DNA from: Cloacibacillus evryensis DSM 19522
GTDB taxonomy: Bacteria; Synergistota; Synergistia; Synergistales; Synergistaceae
Length of the DNA stretch: 64,000 bases
NCBI RefSeq assembly: GCF_000585335.1
Contig: NZ_KK073872.1
Coordinates: 1,293,283 to 1,357,282, forward strand
Direction: 5' to 3'
Part shown: positions 1 to 8,391 of the stretch, piece after piece
Numbering within the stretch: the first letter of the stretch is position 1
How the letters are laid out: each line of letters opens with the position of its first letter
The notes under the pieces: model-generated
The model's database searches: none
What the model saw: the letters and a program-made list of their open reading frames with translations, nothing else
What the model was told of the DNA's origin: nothing
Made by a program: the position numbers and the translations under genes

Positions 1-60
1 CCTCGGAGAGGGAGCCAAAGATCTTTGATAAATCGCTATTTATCTTTTCCCCGCAATCGC

Positions 61-190
61 GTAAATCGGCGTTTAGACGTGCCGGATGCTAAATAACTTT
101 GGGGTCTGCGCCCGGAGCCGTATATTAATACGGCGAGGACCGCAGACCCCGAAGTTATGACGCAGACGGCGCGTATAAACGCCGATTTAC
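61..190. repeat. Large nested palindrome (about 130 nt)
   Basis: Three nested inverted repeats share one centre. The outer arms are 15-nt perfect complements (61-75 with 176-190). The middle arms are 18 nt with one G/U-type mismatch (93-110 with 141-158). The inner arms are 7 nt (117-123 with 128-134) around a 4-nt loop. The segment between outer and middle arms is partly complementary. No T-tract follows, so it is not a simple terminator. It lies upstream of the rimP operon promoter and could be a MITE/REP-like element or a structured RNA. No second copy was noticed in the window. Confidence 0.75.
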
Positions 191-226
191 CGATGCACCT
201 GCCCTGTGGCAAAATACTATTGATGT

Positions 227-254
227 TTGCGTTTTTTCAAAAAAGTGTTACAAT
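227..254 (+). promoter_or_regulatory. Probable sigma70 promoter of the rimP-nusA-infB operon
   Basis: TTGCGT (227-232) and TACAAT (249-254) are separated by 16 bp, upstream of the rimP leader hairpin. This is the only good -10 box between the palindrome and rimP. Predicted by eye only. Confidence 0.5.
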
Positions 255-282
255 TTAAGAGCTAATTCAGGAGAAATGACTG

Positions 283-311
283 GAAGAGTGGGGCGTGCCC
301 ACTCTTCTTTT
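283..311 (+). promoter_or_regulatory. rimP leader hairpin (attenuator-like)
   Basis: A perfect 10-bp stem (283-292 with 298-307), 5-nt loop and four T residues form a compact terminator-like hairpin in the 5' leader, about 20 nt before the rimP start. From memory, similar AAGAGTGGG/CCCACTCTT hairpins precede rimP (ylxS) in many Firmicutes. A role in attenuation, perhaps NusA-dependent feedback, is inference. Confidence 0.65.
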
Positions 312-330
312 GTTACGGGAGGTGCCTTTT

Positions 331-834
331 TTGAATCGGGAAAAATACAGCGAAATACACAATGCCCTCTACCAACGCGCGGAATCGCTTGGATACGAAT
401 GCGCCGGCTTTGAAATCGTCTCGGAGGATGGGATGAATATTTTGCGCCTGTATCTCGAAATGCCGGGAGGTATCGATATAGAGGATTGCGAAAGGGTTTC
501 GCGGGAGGTCAGCGACTACCTTGACACGATAGAGGAGGACCTGCCGGAAGGGTACTTCCTGGAGATAAGTTCTCCCGGCCTTGAGCGGCCTCTCTTTGTC
601 GCCGAGGATTACCGGCGTTTTACGGGCAAAGAGGCTCAAATCTATTTGAAGAAGGGCAGCCGCGCGCTGAAGGGCGTGCTGGCGGGAGTGACGCCGGCCG
701 AGGAGATAGTAATAAGGAACTCCGAGGGAGAACGGCAAGTTCCCCTCGATGATATAAAACGGGCGCATCTCATTTACGTTCCGCAGACGGGACAGAAAAA
801 AACATTTAAAAAGATACCAAAGAAGAAAAAATAA
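331..834 (+). CDS. rimP: Ribosome maturation factor RimP
   Basis: RimP binds the pre-30S particle and is needed for efficient small-subunit assembly. The protein (about 167 aa) carries the family signature EISSPGLERPL near the end of the N-terminal domain, followed by a small SH3-like C-terminal domain and a very basic Lys-rich tail. The TTG at 331 is chosen because GGGAGG at 317-322 sits just upstream. The longer frame from GTG 295 would start inside the leader hairpin. It is the first gene of the operon and nusA follows 32 nt later, the usual bacterial order. Confidence 0.93.
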   Translation: MNREKYSEIHNALYQRAESLGYECAGFEIVSEDGMNILRLYLEMPGGIDIEDCERVSREVSDYLDTIEEDLPEGYFLEISSPGLERPLFVAEDYRRFTGKEAQIYLKKGSRALKGVLAGVTPAEEIVIRNSEGERQVPLDDIKRAHLIYVPQTGQKKTFKKIPKKKK

Positions 835-866
835 ATCGTTACCACGAAGGGAGTCGAAGGGAAAAA

Positions 867-1976
867 ATGCAACTTGGAAAAGATTTCAAAAGAGTTCTCA
901 GGCAGATAGAGGAGGAAAAGGGGCTCTCGGAAGAGACGATAATCTCGAGCCTTGAGGCCGCGATGATCTCCGCCTATAAAAAGTTCAAGGGCGGCAATCA
1001 GCATACCGAGGTCTATATCGATATAGAAAACGGGGAGTTCTCGCTCTACGAGGTCTACGAGATCGTGGAGGACCCGACTAATCCAGACGCGGAGATGACT
1101 CTGGAGGAGGCGGAGCGCCGGGGGTACAAGGAGCTGGAAGTCGGCGACATTATCCGCACCGAGGTGCTGCCGGAGGATTTCGGGCGCATCGCGGCGCAGA
1201 CCGCCCGCCAGGTCATCATACAGAAGCTTAAGGACGCCGAGCGCCAGGTGGTCTACGAGCAGTTCTCGGACAAGATCGGAAATATCGTCACCGGTTCGAT
1301 ATTCAAGGCTGAGGGCGATCAGATACTGGTCCGTCTCAACGACAAGACGGAGGCGATCATGCCGAAGGAGGAGCGTATTCTCGGAGAGAAGTACATTCCC
1401 GGCAGCCGGATGAAGTTTTATCTTCTGGATGTTCGGCAGACGACGCGCGGACCGCGCATCATCGTTTCGCGCACACACCCGGGACTCCTGCGCCGACTGC
1501 TCGAGCTTGAGGTCCCGGAGATACAGGACGGCGTCGTCGAGATACGCAATATCGTCCGTGAGGCGGGTACCCGCGCGAAGATCGCCGTCGCCAGCCTCGA
1601 CGTCAATGTCGAGCCTCTCGGCGCCTGCGTCGGAAAACAGGGCAGCCGCATCAAGTCTATAAGCAGCGAACTCAACGGAGAGAGGATCGATATTATAGTC
1701 TTCAACAACGACCCGCTCAAGTATATAGTGAACGCACTTTCTCCCGCGAAGGTCGTGAGGATAGAGCCGCTTCTCGATCAGGACCGTTCCGTCCTCGCCT
1801 ACGTCCGTTCCGACCAGCTCTCGCTTGCCATCGGCAAGGCGGGGCAGAACGTGCGTCTCGCGGCGCGCCTGACGGGCTGGAAGATAGACATAAAGGTCAA
1901 GGAAGAGGAGAAGCTGCCGACGATGAAGGACCTCTTCATGGATATCTCCGAGATAATCGACGAAGGAAAGAATTAG
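867..1976 (+). CDS. nusA: Transcription termination/antitermination factor NusA
   Basis: NusA binds RNA polymerase and nascent RNA and modulates pausing, termination and antitermination. The 369-aa protein has the N-terminal polymerase-binding domain (about 1-125), an S1 domain (about 135-200) and two KH domains (about 225-365). The KH motifs VGKQGSRIKSI and IGKAGQNVRLA are both intact. It ends after the second KH domain, so the C-terminal acidic repeats of E. coli NusA are absent, as in Firmicutes-type proteins. It lies between rimP and ylxR in the conserved operon. Confidence 0.97.
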   Translation: MQLGKDFKRVLRQIEEEKGLSEETIISSLEAAMISAYKKFKGGNQHTEVYIDIENGEFSLYEVYEIVEDPTNPDAEMTLEEAERRGYKELEVGDIIRTEVLPEDFGRIAAQTARQVIIQKLKDAERQVVYEQFSDKIGNIVTGSIFKAEGDQILVRLNDKTEAIMPKEERILGEKYIPGSRMKFYLLDVRQTTRGPRIIVSRTHPGLLRRLLELEVPEIQDGVVEIRNIVREAGTRAKIAVASLDVNVEPLGACVGKQGSRIKSISSELNGERIDIIVFNNDPLKYIVNALSPAKVVRIEPLLDQDRSVLAYVRSDQLSLAIGKAGQNVRLAARLTGWKIDIKVKEEEKLPTMKDLFMDISEIIDEGKN

Positions 1977-1986
1977 GAGCGTCTCG

Positions 1987-2280
1987 ATGGTGAAGCAGAG
2001 CTCTCAGCCGGTGCTGAAGAAACAGAGGCCGCGGACCTGCGTCGGCTGCGGGGAGGAGTCCCCGAAGCGTACCCTGCTGCGCGTGATAAAAGCGCCGGAC
2101 GGCGAGGTACGCTATGATCCGACCGGGAAGGCAAACGGCCGTGGGGCCTATGTCTGCGCCCGCCGCTCATGCGTGGAGGCTGCGAAGAAGAAAAGATCTT
2201 TCTCCCGGGCGCTGAAGACCGAGGCTCCGGAAGAGCTTTACGCCGTGCTCCTTGAAAAATGCGGCGAAGAGGAGTGCTAA
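1987..2280 (+). CDS. rnpM: YlxR/RnpM family RNA-binding protein (DUF448)
   Basis: A small basic 97-aa protein with the YlxR signature RTCVGCGEESPKRTLLRV near the N-terminus and the conserved GRGAYVC segment. The Bacillus homologue binds RNase P RNA and modulates its activity, so a role in tRNA 5' maturation is likely by family knowledge. It starts 10 nt after nusA and its end abuts the L7Ae-like gene. The position between nusA and infB supports the call. Confidence 0.9.
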   Translation: MVKQSSQPVLKKQRPRTCVGCGEESPKRTLLRVIKAPDGEVRYDPTGKANGRGAYVCARRSCVEAAKKKRSFSRALKTEAPEELYAVLLEKCGEEEC

Positions 2281-2281
2281 A

Positions 2282-2623
2282 ATGGGCGTGGGTGAGCAAA
2301 AGGCGCTCAATATGCTCAGCCTCGCGCGGCGCGCGGGGGATTTGCTGATCGGTCAGGATAATATATTCGACGCGCTGCGCGGCGGAAAGAGGCTCGCGGT
2401 GTTCGCGGCGGAAGACTGTTCCGCTAACGTGCTGCGCAAGCTTCATTCGGCCGGCGAACGCGGGGAATTGGAGATTTTTATATTGAAGAATACGGACAGG
2501 GCGCTTATGGGAAAACATCTGGGGATAGGGTCCGCGCAGGCCGCGGCGCTTCCCCGGGAGAGCGGCTTTGCCGAAAAAATAATTTCATTAATGAATGAAG
2601 ACAGGAGTGATGCCGATGAGTAA
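2282..2623 (+). CDS. L7Ae/YlxQ-family ribosomal protein
   Basis: A 113-aa protein of the L7Ae/L30e/YlxQ fold with the segment ALNMLSLARRAGDLLIG typical of bacterial YlxQ. YlxQ proteins bind kink-turn RNA; their precise cellular role is not settled. The ATG at 2282 is preferred over the upstream in-frame start at 2252, because GAGGAG lies about 8 nt before it and the longer form overlaps ylxR heavily. The gene sits between ylxR and infB, the canonical location, and overlaps the infB start region slightly. Confidence 0.88.
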   Translation: MGVGEQKALNMLSLARRAGDLLIGQDNIFDALRGGKRLAVFAAEDCSANVLRKLHSAGERGELEIFILKNTDRALMGKHLGIGSAQAAALPRESGFAEKIISLMNEDRSDADE

Positions 2624-4667
2624 AATCAGAGTATATGATCTGGCGAAGATGCTCGAAAAAAGCAATACGGAGATGGTAGAGATACTGACCGGGCTCGGAG
2701 TCAAAATCAAATCGCATATGAGTTCAATAGACGAGGAGCTCGTCCCGATGGTCAGGGAGTCTCTCAAAGAGGCTAAGGCGGCCGCCACACAGCAGGCCAT
2801 AGAGGAGATCTCAACATATCCGACGGTGATCGTGGCAGAGGGGGCCTCCGTCTCCGATGTCGCGGCGCGGATCGGTGAAAAGGCCGGCAGCGCGGTCAAA
2901 GCCCTGATGATGGAGGGGCTCATGATGCCGGCGACGACGAAAGCCGATGAAAAGGTGCTGCAGCTTTTAGGCAAAGCCTTCAAGCGGAACTTTGTTTTCG
3001 GCAAGGAGCCGGAAAAGGCGGAACCCGAAGCGGCGCCAGCGGCGGCTGCGGAGATATCCGCCCCGCCCGCGGCGCATACGCCCCGCCCGCAGCAGAGCGT
3101 TAAAAAAGCCAAGGGCAAGGACAAATCAAAGAAAAAACACGGCGGCGGCGAGGCTGAGACGCGCCCGCCGATCATCACCGTCATGGGCCACGTCGACCAC
3201 GGAAAGACGACGCTGCTCGACAATATCAGGAAGACGCACGTTACCGAAAAAGAGGCCGGAGGCATCACTCAGCACATCGGAGCCTCCCGCGTCGACTACA
3301 ACGGCAACACCCTTGTATTCCTGGACACGCCGGGGCACGAGGCGTTTACCTCGATGCGCGCGCGCGGCGCTCAGGTGACGGACATCGCGATCCTAGTGGT
3401 GGCCGCCGACGACGGGATCAAACCGCAGACGATAGAGGCGCTCAACCACGCTAAGGCGGCGGGCGTTCCCATCGTCGTCGCCGTCAACAAGATGGACAAG
3501 CCGGAGGCGAAGCCGGAGAGGGTGCGCCAGCAGCTTTCCGATTACGGCCTCGTTCCCGAAGAGTGGGGCGGCGATACGATAATGGTCGATGTGGCGGCCA
3601 AACAGGGGCTCCACGTCGACGAACTTCTTGAGATGCTGCTTATCGTCGCCGAGATGCAGGAGCTCAAGGCCGATCCCAAGGCCGCGCCGACCGGCACCGT
3701 CATCGAGGCTAACCTTGACAAAGGCAAGGGCCCTGTGGCGACGGTCATCGTCCAGGAGGGCACTCTCCATCGCGGCGACATCATCCACACCGGTACGGCG
3801 TGGGGCAAGATACGCGCGATGATAGACGACAAGGGGAACAACGTGAATTCAGCCGGCCCCAGTATGCCGGTCGAGATACTCGGCCTTGAGAACGTGCCGC
3901 AGCCGGGAGAGAAGTTCACCACGCTCTCTTCGGAGCGGGAGGCGCGCGACCTCATCTCGCAGAGCGAGTTTGAGCGCCGTGAGACGGACCAGAGCAAAAC
4001 CAAGCGTCTGACGCTCGAAGAGCTGTACGAAAAAATGCAGACGGAAGAGATACCGCAGCTCCGCATAGTCCTCAAGACGGACGTGCAGGGCTCGCTGGAA
4101 GCCTTCCACTCTTCGCTGATGAAGATGAGCACCGATGCTGTCTCGGTCAATATCGTGCATGAGGGCGTCGGCCGCATCTCCGAATCCGACGTCATGCTTG
4201 CCTCGGCCTCCAACGCCATCGTGATCGGCTTTAACGTCCGCCCCGACAGCAACGCGAAGAAGATCGCCGAAAACGAGGGAGTCCAGATCCGCCTTTACCA
4301 GGTAATTTACGATATGCTGGACGATGTCAAGGCGGCTATGGAAGGTATGCTCGCGCCCGAACTGCGCGAACATACGCTCGGCACGGCGGAAATACGCGAG
4401 ATATTCCGTGTGCCGAAGATCGGCAGTATCGCGGGCTGCCGCGTTACCGAGGGGCTTCTCCGCAGAAGCGCCAAGGTGCGCCTCATCCGCGACGGCGTAG
4501 TCTTCTGGAACGGAGAACTCTCAAGCCTCAAGCACTTCAAGGACGACGTGCGCGAGATCAAAGCCGGCAACGAGTGCGGGCTAAGTTTTGAGAAGTTCCA
4601 GGACTTCAAGGTCGGCGACGTTATAGAGGCTTACGAGATACTAAAAGAGAAAAAGACTCTGGATTAG
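2616..4667 (+). CDS. infB: Translation initiation factor IF-2
   Basis: IF-2 is the GTPase that places fMet-tRNA on the 30S subunit and promotes subunit joining. The 683-aa protein has an IF2_N-type start ([14 protein letters not shown]), a low-complexity Ala/Pro/Lys linker (about 125-180), then the G domain with GHVDHGKT (about 190), DTPGHEAF and NKMD motifs, followed by domains II, III and the C-terminal tRNA-binding domain. The ATG at 2616 has GGAG 8 nt upstream; the in-frame ATGs at 2595 and 2610 are poorly placed. It is a short-linker IF-2, as in Firmicutes. Confidence 0.97.
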   Translation: MSKIRVYDLAKMLEKSNTEMVEILTGLGVKIKSHMSSIDEELVPMVRESLKEAKAAATQQAIEEISTYPTVIVAEGASVSDVAARIGEKAGSAVKALMMEGLMMPATTKADEKVLQLLGKAFKRNFVFGKEPEKAEPEAAPAAAAEISAPPAAHTPRPQQSVKKAKGKDKSKKKHGGGEAETRPPIITVMGHVDHGKTTLLDNIRKTHVTEKEAGGITQHIGASRVDYNGNTLVFLDTPGHEAFTSMRARGAQVTDIAILVVAADDGIKPQTIEALNHAKAAGVPIVVAVNKMDKPEAKPERVRQQLSDYGLVPEEWGGDTIMVDVAAKQGLHVDELLEMLLIVAEMQELKADPKAAPTGTVIEANLDKGKGPVATVIVQEGTLHRGDIIHTGTAWGKIRAMIDDKGNNVNSAGPSMPVEILGLENVPQPGEKFTTLSSEREARDLISQSEFERRETDQSKTKRLTLEELYEKMQTEEIPQLRIVLKTDVQGSLEAFHSSLMKMSTDAVSVNIVHEGVGRISESDVMLASASNAIVIGFNVRPDSNAKKIAENEGVQIRLYQVIYDMLDDVKAAMEGMLAPELREHTLGTAEIREIFRVPKIGSIAGCRVTEGLLRRSAKVRLIRDGVVFWNGELSSLKHFKDDVREIKAGNECGLSFEKFQDFKVGDVIEAYEILKEKKTLD

Positions 4668-4814
4668 TTCGGCACGGCCGGTCGCCGCGTATGCCTGACC
4701 GGCACGGGCTCCGCCATGACCCTTACGGTTTATGACCGGGATATACCGGCGGCGGCCGGCGCGATATACGTTTTAGAACCGCCGGAGTCATGCTGTAATT
4801 GGAGTGAAGACGAT

Positions 4815-5132
4815 ATGTCCTTTTGGATAGCCGCGGCCCGGCTTTCGCTGAGGCTCCCGTTCGCGGGGAGCCTCAAAGACCGCAGACATGTGGTGCGCTC
4901 TCTCACAGACGGGGTGCGCAGCCGTTTTGCCATCTCAGTCTCCGATTTGGGGCCGGACGGATGCCATAACGCCGCCGAGCTTGGATTCGCGGCGGCCGGC
5001 TCCTCTTCCGCGGAGCTGGATGAGAGAATGGGCAACTTGGAAAAGTATCTGTATCAGAGGGAAGAAGAGGGAGAATTCGAGATAAGCGGATTTTCGCTGG
5101 AGGTGTTCAATTATGGCGACCTATCGAATTGA
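4815..5132 (+). CDS. YlxP-like protein (DUF503)
   Basis: A 105-aa DUF503 protein, recognised by the N-terminal pattern of a short beta strand followed by SLKDRRHVVRSL and a later region rich in acidic residues. The start at 4815 is chosen because GGAG is 10 nt upstream and the family begins at this point; the longer frame from 4716 adds unrelated residues. The Bacillus homologue is encoded between infB and rbfA, exactly as here, and is implicated in ribosome assembly. It overlaps the rbfA start by 20 nt. Confidence 0.85.
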   Translation: MSFWIAAARLSLRLPFAGSLKDRRHVVRSLTDGVRSRFAISVSDLGPDGCHNAAELGFAAAGSSSAELDERMGNLEKYLYQREEEGEFEISGFSLEVFNYGDLSN

Positions 5133-5490
5133 CAGGATAAATAAAGAATTTCTGCGTCTCATATCCGAGATGCTGCAGACGCGGATAAAAAGGGCGGAGG
5201 CGGCGGAGGCCGTGCTCACCAGGGTCTCCGTATCGCGCGACCTGAGCTACGCGAAGGTCTTTTACACCCTTATAGATCAGGATGGCCGCGAAAAGGTCCA
5301 GGCCGTGCTTGATTCGGCGGCCGGCCCGCTCCGTTCGATGCTTGGCAAGGAGATGCACCTGCGCACGATACCGGAACTTCATTTCTGCTACGACGATTCG
5401 GAAAACAAAGCGCGGGCGATGGACGAACTGCTTGACAGAGTCGCGGAGCTTGACGCCCGGCAGAAAGCCGAAAGGGACGCGCGGCAGTGA
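5113..5490 (+). CDS. rbfA: 30S ribosome-binding factor RbfA
   Basis: RbfA is a KH-fold protein that assists late 30S maturation and 16S rRNA 5'-end processing. The 125-aa sequence shows the start YRIDRINKEFLRLISEML, the strand VSRDLSYAKVFYTL and the C-terminal RTIPELHFCYDDS that define the family. It is translationally coupled on both sides: its ATG lies inside the DUF503 gene and its stop overlaps the next start. Confidence 0.95.
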   Translation: MATYRIDRINKEFLRLISEMLQTRIKRAEAAEAVLTRVSVSRDLSYAKVFYTLIDQDGREKVQAVLDSAAGPLRSMLGKEMHLRTIPELHFCYDDSENKARAMDELLDRVAELDARQKAERDARQ

Positions 5491-6491
5491 CGGGTGTGAA
5501 CGCCCTCTTCGACGAGGTGCTCGAAAAACTTAAAAAATATGGTTCGTGGGTGATCCTCTGTCACGAAAACCCGGACGGAGACACGCTTGGATGCGCCTTT
5601 GCCCTTTATTCCTTCGGCAAAAGAGAGGGCAAACGGGTCTCTATCGTTTCGAAAGATACGCTGCCGGAAGTGTTCTCGTTCTTCCCGTTTGCGGATGAGC
5701 TGCTCGTGACGAAGAGGCTCGCTCCCGACGAGGTGAAAGAGGCGCTGCTGATATCGGTCGACATCAGCACGGAGAAGCGCGCCCTCGCGAACATGCCGGA
5801 ACTGCTATCCGCCTGCGCGGACTCCGTCAATATAGACCATCACGGCGACAACACGAGATTCGCGAAGACGAATCTCATCGTGCCGGAGGCCTCGGCTACC
5901 GCCGAGGTGATCACGGCGCTGCTTGAGGCGTATGGGAAAGGTATCTCCGAGAGAGAGGCCTCGGCGCTTTACACGGCGCTGGTGACCGACAACGGCAACT
6001 TCCGCTATAACTCGACGTCGATCGAGAGCCATCGGTGCGCCCAGATCCTGCTCAAGTCGGGAGCCAAACCGGCGGAGATAGACGACCGCATCAACGAAAA
6101 CATGACGGATAAGATATTGCGCCTCTGGGGACTCGCGCTGTCCCGCGCGGAGCTCTTCGCCGGAGGAAGGTGCGCCCTGTTCTGGCTCCGCGGTCACGAG
6201 ATCGACGGGGCGGACGCGGACTCGAGCGCCCTCGACGGCCTGGTCAACATGCTGATGCGCGTCAAGGGCGTGAAGATCGCGCTTTTCCTCGCGGAGAAAA
6301 ACGGCGGCTGCAAACTTAGTGTGAGGAGCCGCGCTCCCTACAGCGCCCGCGAACTTGCCGCGGTGTTTGGCGGCGGCGGCCACGTGAACGCTGCCGGCGC
6401 AAAAATACCCGGCGACCTCGATGGAACGCTTGCGTCGGTGAAAAAAGAGGCTGAGAAGTATGTCGCTTTCGGGAATCCTTCCGCTCAATAA
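5487..6491 (+). CDS. nrnA: Bifunctional oligoribonuclease/pAp phosphatase NrnA (DHH family)
   Basis: NrnA degrades short RNA oligonucleotides to mononucleotides and can dephosphorylate pAp. The 334-aa protein has the DHH-family metal motifs (HENPDGDTLG near 26; DHH near 117-119) and the C-terminal DHHA1 motif GGGGHVNAAG near 295. The GTG start overlaps the rbfA stop. The position between rbfA and truB is conserved in Firmicutes and Synergistota-like genomes. Confidence 0.94.
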   Translation: MTGVNALFDEVLEKLKKYGSWVILCHENPDGDTLGCAFALYSFGKREGKRVSIVSKDTLPEVFSFFPFADELLVTKRLAPDEVKEALLISVDISTEKRALANMPELLSACADSVNIDHHGDNTRFAKTNLIVPEASATAEVITALLEAYGKGISEREASALYTALVTDNGNFRYNSTSIESHRCAQILLKSGAKPAEIDDRINENMTDKILRLWGLALSRAELFAGGRCALFWLRGHEIDGADADSSALDGLVNMLMRVKGVKIALFLAEKNGGCKLSVRSRAPYSARELAAVFGGGGHVNAAGAKIPGDLDGTLASVKKEAEKYVAFGNPSAQ

Positions 6492-7398
6492 ACCGGCGGG
6501 ACTCAGAAGTACCTACTGTGTGCAGAAGATACGCGGCATCCTCGGCCGAAGTGTAAAGACCGGGCACGGGGGCACTCTTGATTCTACGGCCTCCGGCCTT
6601 TTGCTGGTGCTTGCCGGACAGGCCACGCGCCTCTCCAACTTCGTCATGGAGCTGCCCAAGCGGTACGAGGCCGAGGTCACCTTCGGCGCCGCCACCTCTA
6701 CGGACGACGCCGAAGGCGAGGTCACGGCGCGCGCGCCCTGGAAGCATATAACCGACGAACTTATCGACACGGAACTCTGCGGTTTCATGGGCTGGCGCAT
6801 GCAGTCCCCTCCGGCTGTCTCCGCCGTCCATATCGACGGCGAGAGGGCGCACGCCCTGGCGCGCGACGGACGGGCCGTCATCCCGGAGGCGAAGCCGGTC
6901 TGTTTTGTGAAGATATCGCGCCTCTCTTCGCTTGACGGGAACGGGCGCGTCACGTTACGCGTGGATTGCCGCAAAGGGACCTATATCCGCAGCTTCGCCC
7001 GGGACCTTGGCGAACGGCTCGGTTCGCTGGCTCACGTAAGCCGTCTTACGAGAATATCCAGCGGTCCGTTCTCCGTCGATAGGGCGAGGGGCGCGGAGGA
7101 GCTGTTTGCGATGCCGCGCGGAGAGATCGAGGCGGAGATGATCCCGATGAGCGGGTTATGCGGGCTGTTTCCCGGCTATGAGGCGGACGAGGGCTCGTAT
7201 GAAAGGCTTCGCAACGGGCAGAGGATCATGCTTAAAGGGCTGGGACGCCGTCCCGCCGCGCAGGGAGTATCATTTTCGGGCAAGCTTATAGTCGCCTCGG
7301 AAAAGATATTTTCCCTCTGCTCGCCATCGCCCTGCCGCGGGACCTTTGAGCTCGCGCCGGAGGTCAACATCATAATCCGGGGAGGCGGCGCCGAATGA
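6460..7398 (+). CDS. truB: tRNA pseudouridine(55) synthase TruB
   Basis: TruB makes pseudouridine 55 in the T-loop of tRNAs. The 312-aa protein has the catalytic Asp at residue 41 in GHGGTLDSTASGLL; the usual motif reads GTLDPxAxG, so the Pro after the Asp is replaced by Ser. The later KGTYIRSFARDLG motif is intact. The start overlaps nrnA by 32 nt, indicating coupling. The C-terminal PUA-like part is diverged. Confidence 0.95.
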   Translation: MSLSGILPLNKPAGLRSTYCVQKIRGILGRSVKTGHGGTLDSTASGLLLVLAGQATRLSNFVMELPKRYEAEVTFGAATSTDDAEGEVTARAPWKHITDELIDTELCGFMGWRMQSPPAVSAVHIDGERAHALARDGRAVIPEAKPVCFVKISRLSSLDGNGRVTLRVDCRKGTYIRSFARDLGERLGSLAHVSRLTRISSGPFSVDRARGAEELFAMPRGEIEAEMIPMSGLCGLFPGYEADEGSYERLRNGQRIMLKGLGRRPAAQGVSFSGKLIVASEKIFSLCSPSPCRGTFELAPEVNIIIRGGGAE

Positions 7399-8318
7399 TA
7401 TACGCGCTTGGAGCCTTTGACGGTTTCCATTTAGGCCATCGACGGCTTCTTGAAAGGGCAAGGAAGGAAGCGGAGCATAGGGGGACCGACTGGGGCGTCA
7501 TCACCTTCGAAGGCCATCCGCGAATGCTTTTAAACCGGGACAAGTTCAAACTGCTCTTCACTCCCCCCGAAAGAGACCTGATCGCCCGCTACCTTGGCAT
7601 ACCGCGCATGGAAAAGATACATTTCACTCATGAATTCGCGGCGCTGGGACCGAGAGAATTTGCGGACTACATCGCTGACAGGTACAGCGTCGAAGGGTTA
7701 GTCATAGGCGAGAATTTCCGTTTCGGCAAAGGCCGTTCCGGAGATTTCGAAGTGCTTGCCGGGCTTGCCGGAGAGCGAGGGTGGTCGCTCGACGTCATTC
7801 CCTCTTACCGTGTCGACGGCCGCGTCGTCAGCAGCACCGAAACGAGAAAGGCCGTTATGGGGGGAGATATGGAGCTGGCATCGACGCTCCTCGGCTATCC
7901 CTTCATCATCAGCGGGACGGTGGTCAGGGGAGAGGCGCGCGGCCGGAGGCTGGGCTATCGCACCGCGAATATATCGGTCAAGGACGGCAAGATATACCCG
8001 CCGCACGGCGTTTACGCGGCTGTTTCATATATTGAGGGGGAGTGGCGCGGCGTCGCGCTCAACATCGGCAGCAACCCGACATTTGGCGCGGAGAGGGCTC
8101 CTCGCTGCGAGGCGCACGTGATAGGCTTCCGGGATGGGCTTTACGACAAACTTCTCGCACTTTTCATCATCGGGCGCATCCGCGGAGAGAAGAAATTTTC
8201 CGGCGCGGACGCGCTTGTCGGTCAGATAGAGGAGGATATCGAGGTCTGCGGCGCCAAATGCGTGAAATATATTGAGGAAAAGAGCGCGGAACTTGGTAAT
8301 TTTGCCGCAGTTCTTTGA
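7395..8318 (+). CDS. ribF: Bifunctional riboflavin kinase/FAD synthetase RibF
   Basis: RibF converts riboflavin to FMN and FMN to FAD. The 307-aa protein carries the adenylyltransferase signature GAFDGFHLGHRRLL at the extreme N-terminus, the SSTETRKAV segment that ends this domain, and the flavokinase domain with GTVVRGEARGRRLGYRTAN and later NIGSNPTFG. It begins directly at the nucleotide-binding motif, slightly shorter at the N-terminus than E. coli RibF. The start overlaps the truB stop by 4 nt. It is the last gene of the operon. Confidence 0.95.
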   Translation: MIYALGAFDGFHLGHRRLLERARKEAEHRGTDWGVITFEGHPRMLLNRDKFKLLFTPPERDLIARYLGIPRMEKIHFTHEFAALGPREFADYIADRYSVEGLVIGENFRFGKGRSGDFEVLAGLAGERGWSLDVIPSYRVDGRVVSSTETRKAVMGGDMELASTLLGYPFIISGTVVRGEARGRRLGYRTANISVKDGKIYPPHGVYAAVSYIEGEWRGVALNIGSNPTFGAERAPRCEAHVIGFRDGLYDKLLALFIIGRIRGEKKFSGADALVGQIEEDIEVCGAKCVKYIEEKSAELGNFAAVL

Positions 8319-8343
8319 CAGTATCAAGCCGCTGTCGTATCAT
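8315..8343 (+). promoter_or_regulatory. Sigma70 promoter for the SurA-like gene
   Basis: A perfect TTGACA (8315-8320) is followed after 17 bp by TATCAT (8338-8343). The -35 box overlaps the end of ribF, so the following gene has its own promoter as well as possible readthrough. Confidence 0.7.
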
Positions 8344-8391
8344 AACTAGGTTATAAATAGAGTGTACGATTTTTGAGGAGGAAGATTTCCC

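Noticed and set aside
774-1478. Long minus-strand open frames opposite nusA, polA, dnaE, pyk and other genes
   Set aside because: They lie antisense to clearly conserved genes, have no family similarity or ribosome-binding sites, and arise from the high GC codon bias.
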